This document shows, in pieces, positions 54,505-64,000 of a DNA stretch of 64,000 bases. The position numbers and the translations under genes were made by a program. The DNA lies in the NCBI GenBank assembly GCA_964035575.1, contig OZ037888.1, positions 372,001 through 436,000 on the forward strand, written 5' to 3'. This stretch comes from Rhynchopus sp. YZ270_cl-10 (Eukaryota; Euglenozoa; Diplonemea; Diplonemida; Diplonemidae). The stretch's first letter is position 1. The number at the start of each line of letters is the position of its first letter. Under the pieces are notes generated by a model. The model ran no database searches. It was not told the origin of the DNA and saw only the letters and a list, made by a program, of their open reading frames with translations.

Positions 54505-54896
54505 CTCCCAGGAAAGGCGTGTGCAAGTGCAGCTGCATTGCATTGCTTTGCAACAAACGCCTTCCCACACAACAACAGCACTTCCCAACCATTTCGAGTG
54601 GGTCGTGCCGGACAGGTGGGTGGGAGGGAGGGAGGGATGGGGTGGAGGGGAAATGCAACCACACACACCAAGCGGGATGTCTGGTGTATTCATTGCAGAT
54701 AAAGGAAACAAAATAAAGAACAAAACCTCTAAGATAAACGCATCTAGTGCGCGCACATCTCGTGAAGAAACTATCAGGTAGTGGCGCTAAAACACACAAA
54801 GAAGTGGACAAAACAAGAAGTTGGGTAGAGAAAAGGAAAAAGGTACACATGCACTCATCATCAGTCCCAATCTCAGTCCCATCCCCGTCCTCATCC

Positions 54897-56435
54897 TCAC
54901 GTGCTCATACACGTGGCGGAGCAGCCGTCCCCCTCAACAGTGTTCCCGTCGTCACACTGCTCACCGTCGTCAACGCTGCCGTCACCACAGCACGTCACAG
55001 GGGTGAGTGCGGCCGACGCCTCCTCCAGCCACGTCCAGCCCCCCACAGGTGACGTCGCGTACTCGGCCACCACAAAGCGTGCCAGCCCGTCGACCCCGTA
55101 GGTGTAGCTGTTCGCACTGCCCCCAGGCATGTCCTGGATGTTGTGCAGGCTGCGGGCGCTGATGCTTCCAGCGAGGTACTCGCTCGTCGTGCCCATGGCA
55201 TCGTGCGCAAAGGGCAGGATGGCGTCGAGTGCCACGTCCGCCACATCGCCGTTGTAGTACCTCGCCTCGTAGTGTGTTGTCGTCAGGCTCCCTGCAGCAA
55301 CGGCGCTGTAGCCGTGGTAGTCCTGCCACAGGGCGTACGTTCTGTCGATGTTTGCGTGGTGCAGGAAGAACAGCGGGTCTGCAGGGCTGTAGTCTGTCGT
55401 CATCGTCTCCCCAACGTACGTGTGCACAGACCGGTGTGCTCCTGACTCGTACCCTTTGCTGAAGGACGTGTAGTCTGCGTGCACAACCTGCATCCCCACG
55501 TTCGCCGCCCCGTACGGACCACCACCAAAGATCTGGCTGTGGCGCTTCAGGCAAGGGTTCCCCGGCTGCGACGTGGTCCACCCTGCAGACACACCCTTGT
55601 CCACACAGGACGTTGCGCTGTCCGTCGTCCCAGTCGGGTTTGTCGGCCCAAACGTCTTCGTCTTCCACACACACGTCTGCAGGGGGATGTCCGCCTCCCA
55701 GTCCCAGTACGGCAGCGTCACACACTCGAACCCAGGCAGCGACCGCAGGGCGTTCTCGTACCCAAGCACAAACCACCTGTGCCACGGCAGGAACGCAGAC
55801 GTCGAGTGCGCAATCCCAGTGTTCGTCACGTGCGACTGCTCAAACTCGTCGTACACAGCACGCTTCTGCGTCTTCAGTGCCGCCACAGCCGCAATGTAGT
55901 GCTCACGGTCCGCACACGACAGCTGCGACCACGCGTGGCGCACACGTGGCGGGCACACCGGCGCAGGCACAGGTTCCGATGTGGGCACTGCCGTGGGCAC
56001 AGGTGTGGGCGGCAGCGTCCCTGTCGCAACACAGCTCCACGCAAACGTGAATCCGGCACGCGTCACACTGTAGTCTGACTTGAACTGCACCGCCATCGCG
56101 TGCGCCCCGTTCTTCGCATCTGCAGGGGCACTCGTCCCAGACGTGTACGACACCTGGCTGTACTCACCCGCCCCGTTGTCCCCCCACACCGTCACAAAGT
56201 CGTACCCGGACTCTGTGTCGAACGCCGAAAACCCAACCGTGAGCTCGTACCCCGCCCCACACGCCGGCACCTTCCAGCACAGGTCTTCGTTGTTCGAGTA
56301 CTGCGACGACCCTGCTTTGTGTGTCTGCGACCCAGATGCGGGCAGCACCGTGCAGTCACCAGGGATGCTCAGCCCTGCCACCTCGCTGCAGCACAGTGTG
56401 CAGACCACTGCTGCCAGCGTCGCCGTGTGGCGCAT
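54897..56435 (-). CDS. Secreted CUB-tyrosinase with a DUF4215 Cys-rich tail
   Basis: This type 3 copper oxidase is expected to hydroxylate or oxidise phenols to quinones outside the cell. The 512-residue precursor begins with a signal peptide (MRHTATLAAVVCTLCCSEVA). A CUB-like domain occupies about 28-135 (GYDFVTVWGDNGAGEYSQV), followed by a Pro/Thr linker (PPTPVPTAVPTSEPVPAPV). The tyrosinase domain spans about 160-465. Copper A is bound by H202, H210 and H219 (AHSTSAFLPWHRWF), copper B by H334, H338 and H360 (GAHRSVHTYVG, DPLFFLHHANIDRTYALW). The C-terminus is one DUF4215 repeat (CGDGSVDDGEQCDDGNTVEG then DGCSATC). All six copper ligands are present. Several Cys pairs fit an extracellular protein. 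The GC content is higher than between genes. The ATG at 56435 is fixed by the signal peptide. Confidence 0.94.
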   Translation of the reverse strand: MRHTATLAAVVCTLCCSEVAGLSIPGDCTVLPASGSQTHKAGSSQYSNNEDLCWKVPACGAGYELTVGFSAFDTESGYDFVTVWGDNGAGEYSQVSYTSGTSAPADAKNGAHAMAVQFKSDYSVTRAGFTFAWSCVATGTLPPTPVPTAVPTSEPVPAPVCPPRVRHAWSQLSCADREHYIAAVAALKTQKRAVYDEFEQSHVTNTGIAHSTSAFLPWHRWFVLGYENALRSLPGFECVTLPYWDWEADIPLQTCVWKTKTFGPTNPTGTTDSATSCVDKGVSAGWTTSQPGNPCLKRHSQIFGGGPYGAANVGMQVVHADYTSFSKGYESGAHRSVHTYVGETMTTDYSPADPLFFLHHANIDRTYALWQDYHGYSAVAAGSLTTTHYEARYYNGDVADVALDAILPFAHDAMGTTSEYLAGSISARSLHNIQDMPGGSANSYTYGVDGLARFVVAEYATSPVGGWTWLEEASAALTPVTCCGDGSVDDGEQCDDGNTVEGDGCSATCMST

Positions 56436-57041
56436 CTTGCTGTTGTGTCTTTTGGTACTACGAAATATATCTGATTTTAACCTGCATTTCGTGTGTGGTG
56501 TCGACGTTACTGGGTTGCAACGTTTCAAAACATAAAAAATACTTCACCATTTTCCATTCACACTTCAAGATAGAACACCGGGGTTAGAACGATCTGCAAA
56601 ACAGTTTCCAGTTTAAGGCACGAGATAAACGGTCTCACTCGGCTGATGAAAAACACCACATAGACCGACAAGGAACCGGCGTCTACAACCCAACAGAACA
56701 TGGCATCAAGAGCGCGCTGATCCTACGCCTCCCACACCTTCACCACCTAAAGAAGAAATAGAACAACGGACAAACTTTTGAAAATACTGAGTCTAGACAA
56801 TACTATGAAAATGACCGTTTATTCGCCCCTCCCCCCACCACCCTCCACCCACCCATATTAGGCATGCAGCGCCCACGTCACAATGAGATTCAAAAAACAA
56901 AAAGAGTTGCAAGTGCAAAGGCAAAGGCCTCACCTTTCATCAGCGGACACACAGCGGTTCTCTGCGGGTTGTCCGACCTTAAGTTTATAAGATGAATCTA
57001 AGCAGAGTACTTAGTCATCTCAAAAACAAACAATGTGTCCC
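56436..57041. other. Intergenic with short repeats
   Basis: A family B repeat (56905-56975) runs directly into a family A repeat (56983-57015), showing that these two families can be parts of one element. The rest holds no recognisable gene. Confidence 0.5.
56905..57015 (+). repeat. Joined family B and family A short repeats
   Basis: The B part reads 'aagtgcaaaggcaaaggcct' to 'gcggttctctgcgggttgtc', and is followed at once by the A part 'gtttataagatgaatctaag' to 'acttagtcatctc'. The joint order matters for defining the true element. Confidence 0.6.
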
Positions 57042-58472
57042 TCAATCAAACATATCGCGGTAACTCGACCTGGCTGAGGTGTGTGTCGGGTGCGAGGGTT
57101 GGCTGGTTTGGTTCCCTGCTGCTTTGGCGGCAAGTGAGAGGAGCTCTTCTCTTTCGTCCTGCTCAATCTCGCTCTTATGCGCCTGCTGAATAGACAATGT
57201 CTCTGCTGTTGAGAGTGCTTTCGACAGTCTGTGCAAAGGTGGTGTTAATAGACGTATCCTTCAGGTGATGTGGTGCAAAAAAAAATGTGTCATTTTATTG
57301 TTTCATCGGCAATCGCCCGCGTATTTCGGAATCTCTCACCTCCCCTCCACCCAGCTCCCCTGAAAATCTGCGTGTTGATTTCTCTCATTTCCCAAAATTA
57401 ATTCGCGCGTGGGGTTGATTTTCATATGTTAAATATGCACAGTGTAATGGAGGGCATGGAGCTCTTTAAAGGGGAAAGTGAAGGGAAAATATGTTCAGAG
57501 GGATTGCTCGAGGTGAAAGGGGGGTGGCAGAAGGTGGTGCATAGTGGGCATACCTTGGTGCGGTTTGTATTGTTGTTGGCTTCGGAACGATGTCCATGTA
57601 TTTCAACATAATAGCTGCTTGTTGCACTCTGTGTATGTGGTGTGTTGTTTAACGAAAAAAAAACCCCATAATGAGAAAGAGAACAAAAATCGCAAAGAGA
57701 TAGAAAAATTCATCGAACAACCAGAAGGTGAAATCCAACCCAAATGCACACATCTGAGACTGGGACGGATAGAGAGAGCATTAAAAAGTGAGTGACTTTA
57801 GGGACAGTGGAGCTTGCACAGTGTGGCAACTACACTATTCCAACAATTTTTCAAAAAAAAAAAAAAAAAAAAAATTGACAAATAATCAAAAGATTTTAAC
57901 ATTTTTTCAACATACAAATCACCCTTCGACACCGTGACAGTCCCGAGCGTATCGAGCGCATTGAGAAGTTGGAGTGCCTGCGGCTTGTCGGTGCGGCTCA
58001 CTAGCTCTATCTGGAGGAGCACAGCAGGACGCATATCGTGCACATTCTTGCGGGTCACATTCCACGGGGAGAGAAGGGTCTCTGCAGCCTGCAGGGCTTC
58101 CTCTGTGGGCGGCGCACGAACAGCTTTGCGTACAGGCGCCTGCACAGGGTCCACTGTCTTCACATCGTCCACCTGGATGTCCTTCATTTCCCCTTCTTTG
58201 TCATCCACCGCCATGTTCTCTGCTTCCACAACGTCGGTGGTGGGTGCCACAGATGGTGTGCCATCACGCACCGCCAGCTTCACTGCCGCAGCAGGTTGCT
58301 TCCGTGCTGCCCCCAGCTGGGCTAGCGCTGCCTCGATCCTCTCAATGTTTGCATAAATGCGTGCCCCCTTGTCCGGAAGCCGCAATAACAGGTCTTTGTC
58401 CATCACCAAGGTGCGCGCGCCCTTCAAATCAGCCTCTAAAGACTCCTCCGTTGGGGGCTTCTTGGGTGGCAT
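57042..58472 (-). CDS. Two-exon protein of unknown function
   Basis: I predict exons at 58472-57916 and 57228-57042, giving 247 residues. The donor is GTATGT, as in CPOX intron 3, and the acceptor is TTTGCACAG. Both are phase 2, so the frame continues. Without splicing, exon 1 would read on into a T tract and a family C short repeat, giving an implausible tail. The N-terminal part (MPPKKPPTEESLEADLKGAR then LLLRLPDKGARIYANIERIE) is helical. The middle (about 65-115) is acidic and variable, the later part has two helical segments (PPTEEALQAAETLLSPWNV; AVLLQIELVSRTDKPQALQL), and the tail is Ser/Arg-rich (HTSARSSYRDMFD). The LPDKG word is also found in POLR2M/GRINL1A proteins, but that is too weak to name it. 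Likely soluble, nuclear or cytosolic. Confidence 0.65.
57803..57876 (+). repeat. Family C short repeat in an intron
   Basis: It reads 'cagtggagcttgcacagtgt' then 'ggcaactacactattccaac', then a 22-base A tract. It lies inside the predicted intron of the 57042-58472 gene, about 40 bases from the donor. Confidence 0.65.
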
Positions 58473-59132
58473 TGTGTTGTGTATTGCTCTGTGTAGAAAA
58501 TGGATAAGGTAACACTTTAACGAGGTATAGTGTGGTGATTGGGGAGGGGGGTGGTGGGGGAGAGGTGGGGAAGGGACATCTCGTTCGGACATACGACGCA
58601 TACGTGAGAAGGAAAGACACGCCACGTTCTGCCTGGTCCATTCTGGGGCTTGGAAGGTTTAAGATCTGGAAAAGTGGGTCACTTCCCTGCAAAAGATCTT
58701 TTTTCTCGAAAAATCGAGAAGAGAGAGAAAGGAATGGGGAATGAGAAGGTGTGGCTGTTGTTCATACATTTGCTTGCGATGCGAAGAAATTGTGCATTGT
58801 TGCATTTTGGAAGGGGGAAAACATACACACCCACACCCATCCGCTGGGGAATGGAATAAAAAAACTCTAAGGAAAAGAACTTCTGACCACAGTCAAAAAA
58901 AACCACCATTTTGGCAAAGTTCTGTTGTTATTTCTTGGTTACCCGAAGGGGGGACGGGCTAGGATAACGGCACACCTCAATCCTGAAGAGAGTAGCAGAG
59001 ATGAGACTTAAGGAAACTCAGTTGTTCAAATACGTACCGTAAACGTAACAATTATCGACCGCAATAATGTTCGACCTTTTCAGGATTTTTCTGGAAGTTC
59101 GACCTTTTTTATGGTCGAATATTTTTACGATT
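58473..59132. other. Intergenic leader region
   Basis: The leader of the 57042-58472 gene is CA- and CT-rich on the minus strand just before its start. Further out, 'gttcgacctttt' occurs twice near 59067 and 59097. No gene was recognised. Confidence 0.4.
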
Positions 59133-60753
59133 AGGGCAAACAAATTTTTCGTTTGCGTTCGCGTCCTAAGGGTACCCAGAAAACCCTAGGCAGGCAGGCA
59201 AAAAAAAGTTTGTTTCAAAAAAAGTTTTTTTCAAAATGTGCTTGCTGAACCCGGGAGTTGACCCTCCGGAGTCGGTTTTTTCTCTTTTTTTTTTCCTGTT
59301 GACACTGGTTTTGACTATTTTCTCATATTTCCCAAAATGGAACCACCTAAAGTTATATTATAAAATAGCAGGTGAGCACTTTTTCCCTCGGATGAGTACC
59401 CAGGCCACAGGCCACAGTACAGTGGTGCTGGTGAAGCTTTTAACGCCGGCATTTGCATTTTCGGAATCCGTCCGTCCAGTGGTGGGGTCAATTTGCTGAA
59501 ATGGACAAGTTCTCGTTTTTGATCAATTTCCTCACAGTATACACAGTATACACAGTATACACAGTATACACAGTATACACAGTATACACAGTATACACAG
59601 TATACACAGTATACACAGTATACACAGTATACACAGTATACACAGTATACACAGTATACACAGTATACACAGTATACACAGTATACACAGTATACACAGT
59701 ATACACAGTATACACAGTATACACAGTATACACAGTATACACAGTATACACAGTATACACAGTATACACAGTATACACAGTATACACAGTATACACAGTA
59801 TACACAGTATACACAGTATACACAGTATACACAGTATACACAGTATACACAGTATACACAGTATACACAGTATACACAGTATACACAGTATACACAGTAT
59901 ACACAGTATACACAGTATACACAGTATACACAGTATACACAGTATACACAGTATACACAGTATACACAGTATACACAGTATACACAGTATACACAGTATA
60001 CACAGTATACACAGACGGAAATTTCCCAGGGTCGGGAGATGAGCAGGGGAGGGAAGAATGTTAACTCACAGCCCAGGGTGTCTCCTAATTCTGGAAATTT
60101 TTCAAAATTCCGACATCCGGAAGCAATTTTTTTCCCTGGAAAAAAAATGGGTTTGCAGCCCCAAAACATACTGCGATTGGCATTTCCGGAATCCGTCCGC
60201 GCTGTGGTGGGGTCACTTTGCCGAAATAGCCAAGTTCTTGGTTTTGGACAAAATGAGTGTAAGGTAAAGGGGGTAGGTAAATCCCACAACCCAGATTTTC
60301 TCCCTGATCCTGAAAACATGAAAATGCCCGAAAACACCGGCATTTGCATTTTCGGAATCCGTCCGGCCAGTGGTGGGGTCAATTTGCCAAAATGGACAAG
60401 TTCTTGCTTGTGGTCAAAACCCGTCAGCGTAACGTAAAGGGGGCCAAGTGTTTGCCTGTAGAAACTGGTAGGAACAGACAGCGCCGCAGGCGCACGGTAC
60501 CCAACATACTTTTTTCGGGAAAATACCAAAACATAAGCACTTTAAACACGTCCCTAATTTTTCCGCAAACTTTTTCCCTGGCAATTTTTTTCCAAAGACC
60601 GGAAGCGGAAGCAAATTAGGAAACACCCTGACACAGCCCCAACACAAAAAAAATGAAAAAAACTTTTTTTCAAAAAAAACTTTTTTCCCCAAAAATCTCA
60701 AAAAAAACCTAGGCAGGCAGGACGCGAACGCATAAAAAAAGTTTGTTTGCCCT
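59133..60753. mobile_element. Inverted-repeat element with three GGGTCAA modules and a 9-bp satellite
   Basis: The left end (AGGGCAAACAAA, T run, TTTGCGTTCGCGTCC) is matched in inverse at the right end (GGACGCGAACGCAT, A run, GTTTGTTTGCCCT). A 'cctaggcaggcagg' word lies just inside each end. Internally there are three 'agtggtggggtca' modules near 59478, 60206 and 60370, all on the plus strand, and a 480-bp satellite between the first and second. No certain target duplication was found. It has no transposase. Confidence 0.7.
59534..60014 (+). repeat. Satellite (ACAGTATAC)n, about 53 copies
   Basis: A 9-bp unit is repeated almost without change for about 480 bp. Because 9 is a multiple of three and the unit lacks stops, it creates long apparent frames on both strands (Val-Tyr-Thr and Val-Tyr-Cys repeats) that are not genes. 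The purity suggests recent expansion. Confidence 0.95.
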
Positions 60754-61918
60754 TACGGTATTTTACCTTTGTTTCCTGCCCGTCAAATGCTCTGCATGCA
60801 AAAAAGAAACAAAAAAAAAACTAAGGATAGATTCAAAGCGAAGAAAGCAAAAGCCATCCCCGAAAAAGGCAGCAACCTTTATTCAGCACAAAATGAACAA
60901 ACAAAACCACAAAATAGTTGAGAGCGAGCCTCACGAGGGGGGAGGACAACGACATCTCTGAGGTTCAGGGTTTCTAACTTTCATCTTCTCTTTTGATAAA
61001 AAAGACTACCCCCACTAAGGCAGCCACGTTTTTTTTTTTATTATTTTTTTTTGAAAAAAATTTGGAACAGTGCAATTGCCACCTGTGCAAGCTCCACTGT
61101 CAATTTTTTTAAGATCCATCAATGTCCACTACTGAGAGAACAGGTTCTAACAACAGGAAATAATGTACATACCAACCACAATAGGCTGGGATAGGGCTAG
61201 TGTGTACAAATCTGGTTCGCAGCTTTTTTTGTGAAGAAAAAAAAGAAGTTGAAAGTACAAACGCCTCACCGTTCATCGGCGGACGAAGACACTGGTTCTC
61301 CGCGGGTTATCGAACCCCCAGAGAGCACAAAAATAAAATACCAAGAGTACTACGTACTCTATGCTAAAGACCAAAAGGCCTTTGGATTTTCAAATAAATT
61401 GGACAGAGAAAAAACCTGTCAGTACATCCTGAAGAGAGGGCTAGGGAAGTGTTGCAGGGCAACACCTTATGCGTGGAGAACTCAGAAGATTCGCTTCTCA
61501 TCTACACATTATTTTTTGAAAACAGAAAACGTTGAAAAAAAAGCGCAACTAAAAACCACAACAGCATTTCCTGGGTTAATCAAATCCCTACTAGATTTCA
61601 TATACTTTCTATTCAAAGAAGAGAAAGCGCACACACCCAAACATCCAAAAAAAAAACCCCCCCATCCCTTCGCCAAAAACTACTTCTGATCGAGGTTTTC
61701 TCACTGTGTACCATTACACAATCATTTAGTTCAATCAAAGCGCATTCCATCTTTTCCATTGGAAAGGCATGCCAAAACTACCCCAAAACCTTCTCTTTCT
61801 TGTCAAACTCAGAGATGCAACAAATGTTCTTACGAAGCTTGCTTTAAAGAAGAAATAGCATTACCGGTACGGCCGCCAATCAGCCCTCAAACAGGAGATT
61901 GTGCAATCAACGAAAGAC
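60754..61918. other. Intergenic with short repeats
   Basis: It carries family E (60993), C (61045) and B (61243) repeats. The 152-codon plus-strand frame starting at 61231 begins inside the family B repeat and shows no domain, so it is not called. Two 'cagagatgcaa(c/a)aaatgttct' words near 61810 and 61920 form a short direct repeat at the LIPT2 3' end. Confidence 0.45.
61243..61325 (+). repeat. Family B short repeat, longest copy
   Basis: It reads 'gaaagtacaaacgcctcacc', 'gttcatcggcggacgaagac', 'actggttctccgcgggttat' and 'cgaaccccc'. The complement GGTTCGATAACC resembles a tRNA T arm, which is the basis for suspecting a tRNA-related SINE. Confidence 0.65.
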
Positions 61919-62839
61919 TCAGAGATGCAAAAAATGTTCTCGCGGGTGTTCTACAACGTCAATATCCACAGAAGGGTTTAAAACATCTAGGAAGGAGTCG
62001 AGAAAGAGCTGCACTGATTGGTCGACTGTGAGGGTGGAGTTGGGGAGTTCGTTGCGTACTGAGGTGACTTCTGCACCGGAAATGCCACAGGGGACTATGC
62101 CATTGTACTCATTCAGATCACAGTCAATGTTGATCGCTACCCCATGCATCGAACAGTACTCCTTCAGCTCCACACCCAACGCTGCCATCTTCCTCTGTGG
62201 CCCATACACCGTCTCCAACCTTTCCTCCTCTGATACAATCCTTGCCACATTAGGAACACTTAATTTTGTTGAAACCGGCCCTCCCACCCATACCCCTACG
62301 TCACTGCACGTCCATGCTGCGATTCCTTGATTTTCAAGAAATTTTAAAATAGTACTTTCTAGCACCCTAACCCACCATCGAAGCAGTCCAGAATCTCTTG
62401 GGTTTGTGAAGTTGGAGCGTGCGCGGAGTTCTTTGAAATTGATGATAGGGTAGACTGTGAGTTGTCCTTTTCCATGCCAGGTTGCGCGGCCTCCTCGGTT
62501 GATGCGGGCAAGCTCAATGGTGTGGCCTTCTGCGGAGGTCCAAGCGGGGAGGGGTTGTTCGTCCACAGCACGCCGCATCTCCTCTGCAGCGGAGCTCACC
62601 GCAGGCGGTGCCTGCAACGACCTGGACGCCAGCAGATCCTTTCCTGGAGTCGAGCTCAGCAGCAGATCGGTCATCCCATCTGGACGTCGCCCTACAGTAT
62701 AAACCGACGGTGAGTGCTCACACAGCAACACCGTATCAGGGATAACCCCGGCACGCCGCTTTTTGAATAGCTCCTGCTGCAGCCTTAGAGTTTCCTTATA
62801 GGAAGCGCTGCCTAGACGGACGATGCGGAGGGTGTTCAT
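61919..62839 (-). CDS. Octanoyl-[acyl-carrier-protein]:protein octanoyltransferase (LipB/LIPT2)
   Basis: It transfers octanoyl groups from acyl carrier protein to lipoyl domains, the first committed step of lipoate synthesis, normally in mitochondria. The 306-residue product carries the substrate-site signature INRGGRATWHGKGQLTVYPI (R115 to I132), KMAALGVELKEYCSMHG (catalytic K217) and NEYNGIVPCGI (catalytic C251). The K-to-C spacing of 34 matches the E. coli enzyme. It is longer than the usual 210-230 residues. One insert (about 58-106) is Ser/Ala-rich, and another (about 182-214; GGPVSTKLSVPNVARIVSEE) sits just before the catalytic lysine. The N-terminus (MNTLRIVRLGSASYKETLRL) begins directly with family sequence and has no long presequence, though it is basic. 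Identity is secure, and localisation is inferred. Confidence 0.94.
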   Translation of the reverse strand: MNTLRIVRLGSASYKETLRLQQELFKKRRAGVIPDTVLLCEHSPSVYTVGRRPDGMTDLLLSSTPGKDLLASRSLQAPPAVSSAAEEMRRAVDEQPLPAWTSAEGHTIELARINRGGRATWHGKGQLTVYPIINFKELRARSNFTNPRDSGLLRWWVRVLESTILKFLENQGIAAWTCSDVGVWVGGPVSTKLSVPNVARIVSEEERLETVYGPQRKMAALGVELKEYCSMHGVAINIDCDLNEYNGIVPCGISGAEVTSVRNELPNSTLTVDQSVQLFLDSFLDVLNPSVDIDVVEHPREHFLHL

Positions 62840-64000
62840 GTTATGGGAAGAAACGAGGTGGAGGTGGTGGAGGAGGTGGAGGTGGAGGAGGGGGGTAGTG
62901 TCCTAAAGGGTAGGGGGGGGTTTGAAGGGAGGAAATTAAGAAAAGGTTTTTTTTTCTTCTGCAAGCAATTACGTCCAGCGCTCAAGGGAACGATATTTCG
63001 TCATTTCTTCACGAAGCGGAACCACAGTGCAGTGTGAACCCTGCAGTCCGAGCTTCTCTCCCCCCCCCCCGGAGAACAAACTGCCTATAACATAACACAT
63101 TCTCTGCAGTCTACAAAGCAATACGTCCAGAGCTCAAGGAACGAAATGACCCCCCATCTTATAGCGTCGTCGTAATCAATAATAATGAGAGAGAAGAGGG
63201 AGAAGAGAAAAAAAATGAAGATGGTAAAACGTTTTTTTTTGAAAGAAAAACTCTTTAAAAATATGCGGGGAATAGCCGTGGGGGAGGGGTTGAACTCCGC
63301 AGTGGGGTGGGGGGGGCTTAGCTTGTATTGACGGGAACAGAGGGGGGGGGCATTCAAACAAAAAAAAAAAAAATGAAAATATAACGAATGCACAGAGATT
63401 GAAAATGCAAAAAAAAGAAGAAGAAAAATGTGGAAGCGGGGGGGGAAAGGGGTGCAGATATTTGCTTGTTTTTTTTTGCATATTATTTGTTGTGTCAACT
63501 GTCACCAGAGTACCCACCTTGGGATGGGTCAATAGATTAACTCGGGTGTGTATTCAATATTGAAGCATTTTGCTCTACAGAGGCAGATATAGATGTATTT
63601 TTTGATTTTTTTTTGCTTCCCCCCTTTTTTTTTTGAAAATTTTGATAGCGTGCAGTCGCCACCCCCCCGATGAACTCTCACACATCCCCACACCCTTCAT
63701 TAAGTTAGTTCTTTACCTTTTTATGCTGGAACATTAGTGCGGGTACCCAAAAGGGTTAAAAAAAAGATAAAAAAAAATACACGGATACATCAGTGTGAAT
63801 ACGGGGGTGGTAACACACGGAATGCATTGTACCTATGTGAGAGGGGAGGAGGTGGGGGGGGGCGGGGAAAGGGGAAAAAAAGGGGGAGACCCTCGTACCC
63901 ATTTTTCCCAATCCCAGGGGATACTTCGTCCTGATGAGGGAGACCAATGGAAGTAGGGGAAATGGGGGGACTAGTAGATGTATTGTAATAATTGCCCATC
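62840..64000. other. Intergenic, G-rich and A/T-tract-rich
   Basis: A GGTGGAGG-type repeat (62858-62892) lies immediately upstream of LIPT2. Two copies of 'aagcaa(t)tacgtccag.gct' then 'caaggaacga' occur near 62964 and 63116. Long A and T runs follow. No minus-strand gene is visible up to the window edge. Confidence 0.45.

Larger units (their letters stand above)
53444..54896. other. Intergenic between tyrosinase and ankyrin genes
   Basis: It holds two copies of an 'acgctctgtgcctcggtgga' block (53983-54018 and 54469-54504), the block shared with the cyclase leader (53766-53828) and a family B-like repeat near 54235-54290. Frames here are short. No gene was recognised. Confidence 0.45.

Noticed and set aside
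59315-60529. Long minus-strand frame of Val-Tyr-Cys repeats, and its plus-strand Val-Tyr-Thr counterpart
   Set aside because: Both are translations of a stop-free 9-bp satellite inside a mobile element. There is no independent coding evidence.
61243-61325. Possible tRNA gene
   Set aside because: Only a B-box or T-arm-like word is present on the minus strand. No cloverleaf with an acceptor stem and D arm in the right order could be drawn.
61231-61689. 152-codon plus-strand frame
   Set aside because: It begins inside a family B short repeat and lies on the strand with no other host genes. No domain is visible.

Overview
This window looks like nuclear DNA of a free-living protist, most probably a euglenozoan of the diplonemid type. 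The evidence is architectural. All fourteen supported protein genes lie on the minus strand across 60 kb, as in euglenozoan directional gene clusters. Twelve appear intronless, and two carry a few ordinary GT-AG introns. The adenylate cyclase has the FTDI-type catalytic core familiar from kinetoplastids. No spliced-leader RNA, tRNA or rRNA gene was seen, so the taxon is an inference.

Reading in the direction of transcription (from 64 kb down to 1), the genes are: octanoyltransferase LIPT2; a two-exon protein of unknown role; a secreted CUB-tyrosinase; a giant ankyrin-repeat protein; a membrane adenylate cyclase; a tartrate-resistant-type acid phosphatase; an IPT/TIG-domain protein; a WW-domain protein with eight copies of an unrecognised module; a coiled-coil protein; a Vps39/Vps3-like CNH protein with a C-terminal ankyrin pair; a protein made of four fused tetraspan units; coproporphyrinogen III oxidase (four exons); an MFSD5-like transporter; and an alkaline ceramidase. 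The genes do not form one pathway. Two are enzymes of conserved organelle metabolism (lipoate and haem), several concern membranes, trafficking or signalling, and the rest are repeat-built scaffold proteins. That fits a cluster ordered by transcription rather than function.

The space between genes is unusually rich in repeats. It holds a TTAA-flanked piggyBac-like non-autonomous element (1.0-2.4 kb) and a decayed piggyBac transposase (31.2 kb). At least six elements have terminal inverted repeats or foldback structure (4.4, 6.8, 9.7, 12.8, 14.8, 37.7 and 59.1 kb), and four of these share one internal module of about 140 bp, always on the plus strand. There are several families of short interspersed repeats, some inside introns, a roughly 53-copy 9-bp satellite (59.5-60.0 kb), and a 5-6 kb block (19.6-25.6 kb) of different base texture that contains a broken retroelement RNase H. 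Long homopolymer runs are common between genes and nearly absent within them.
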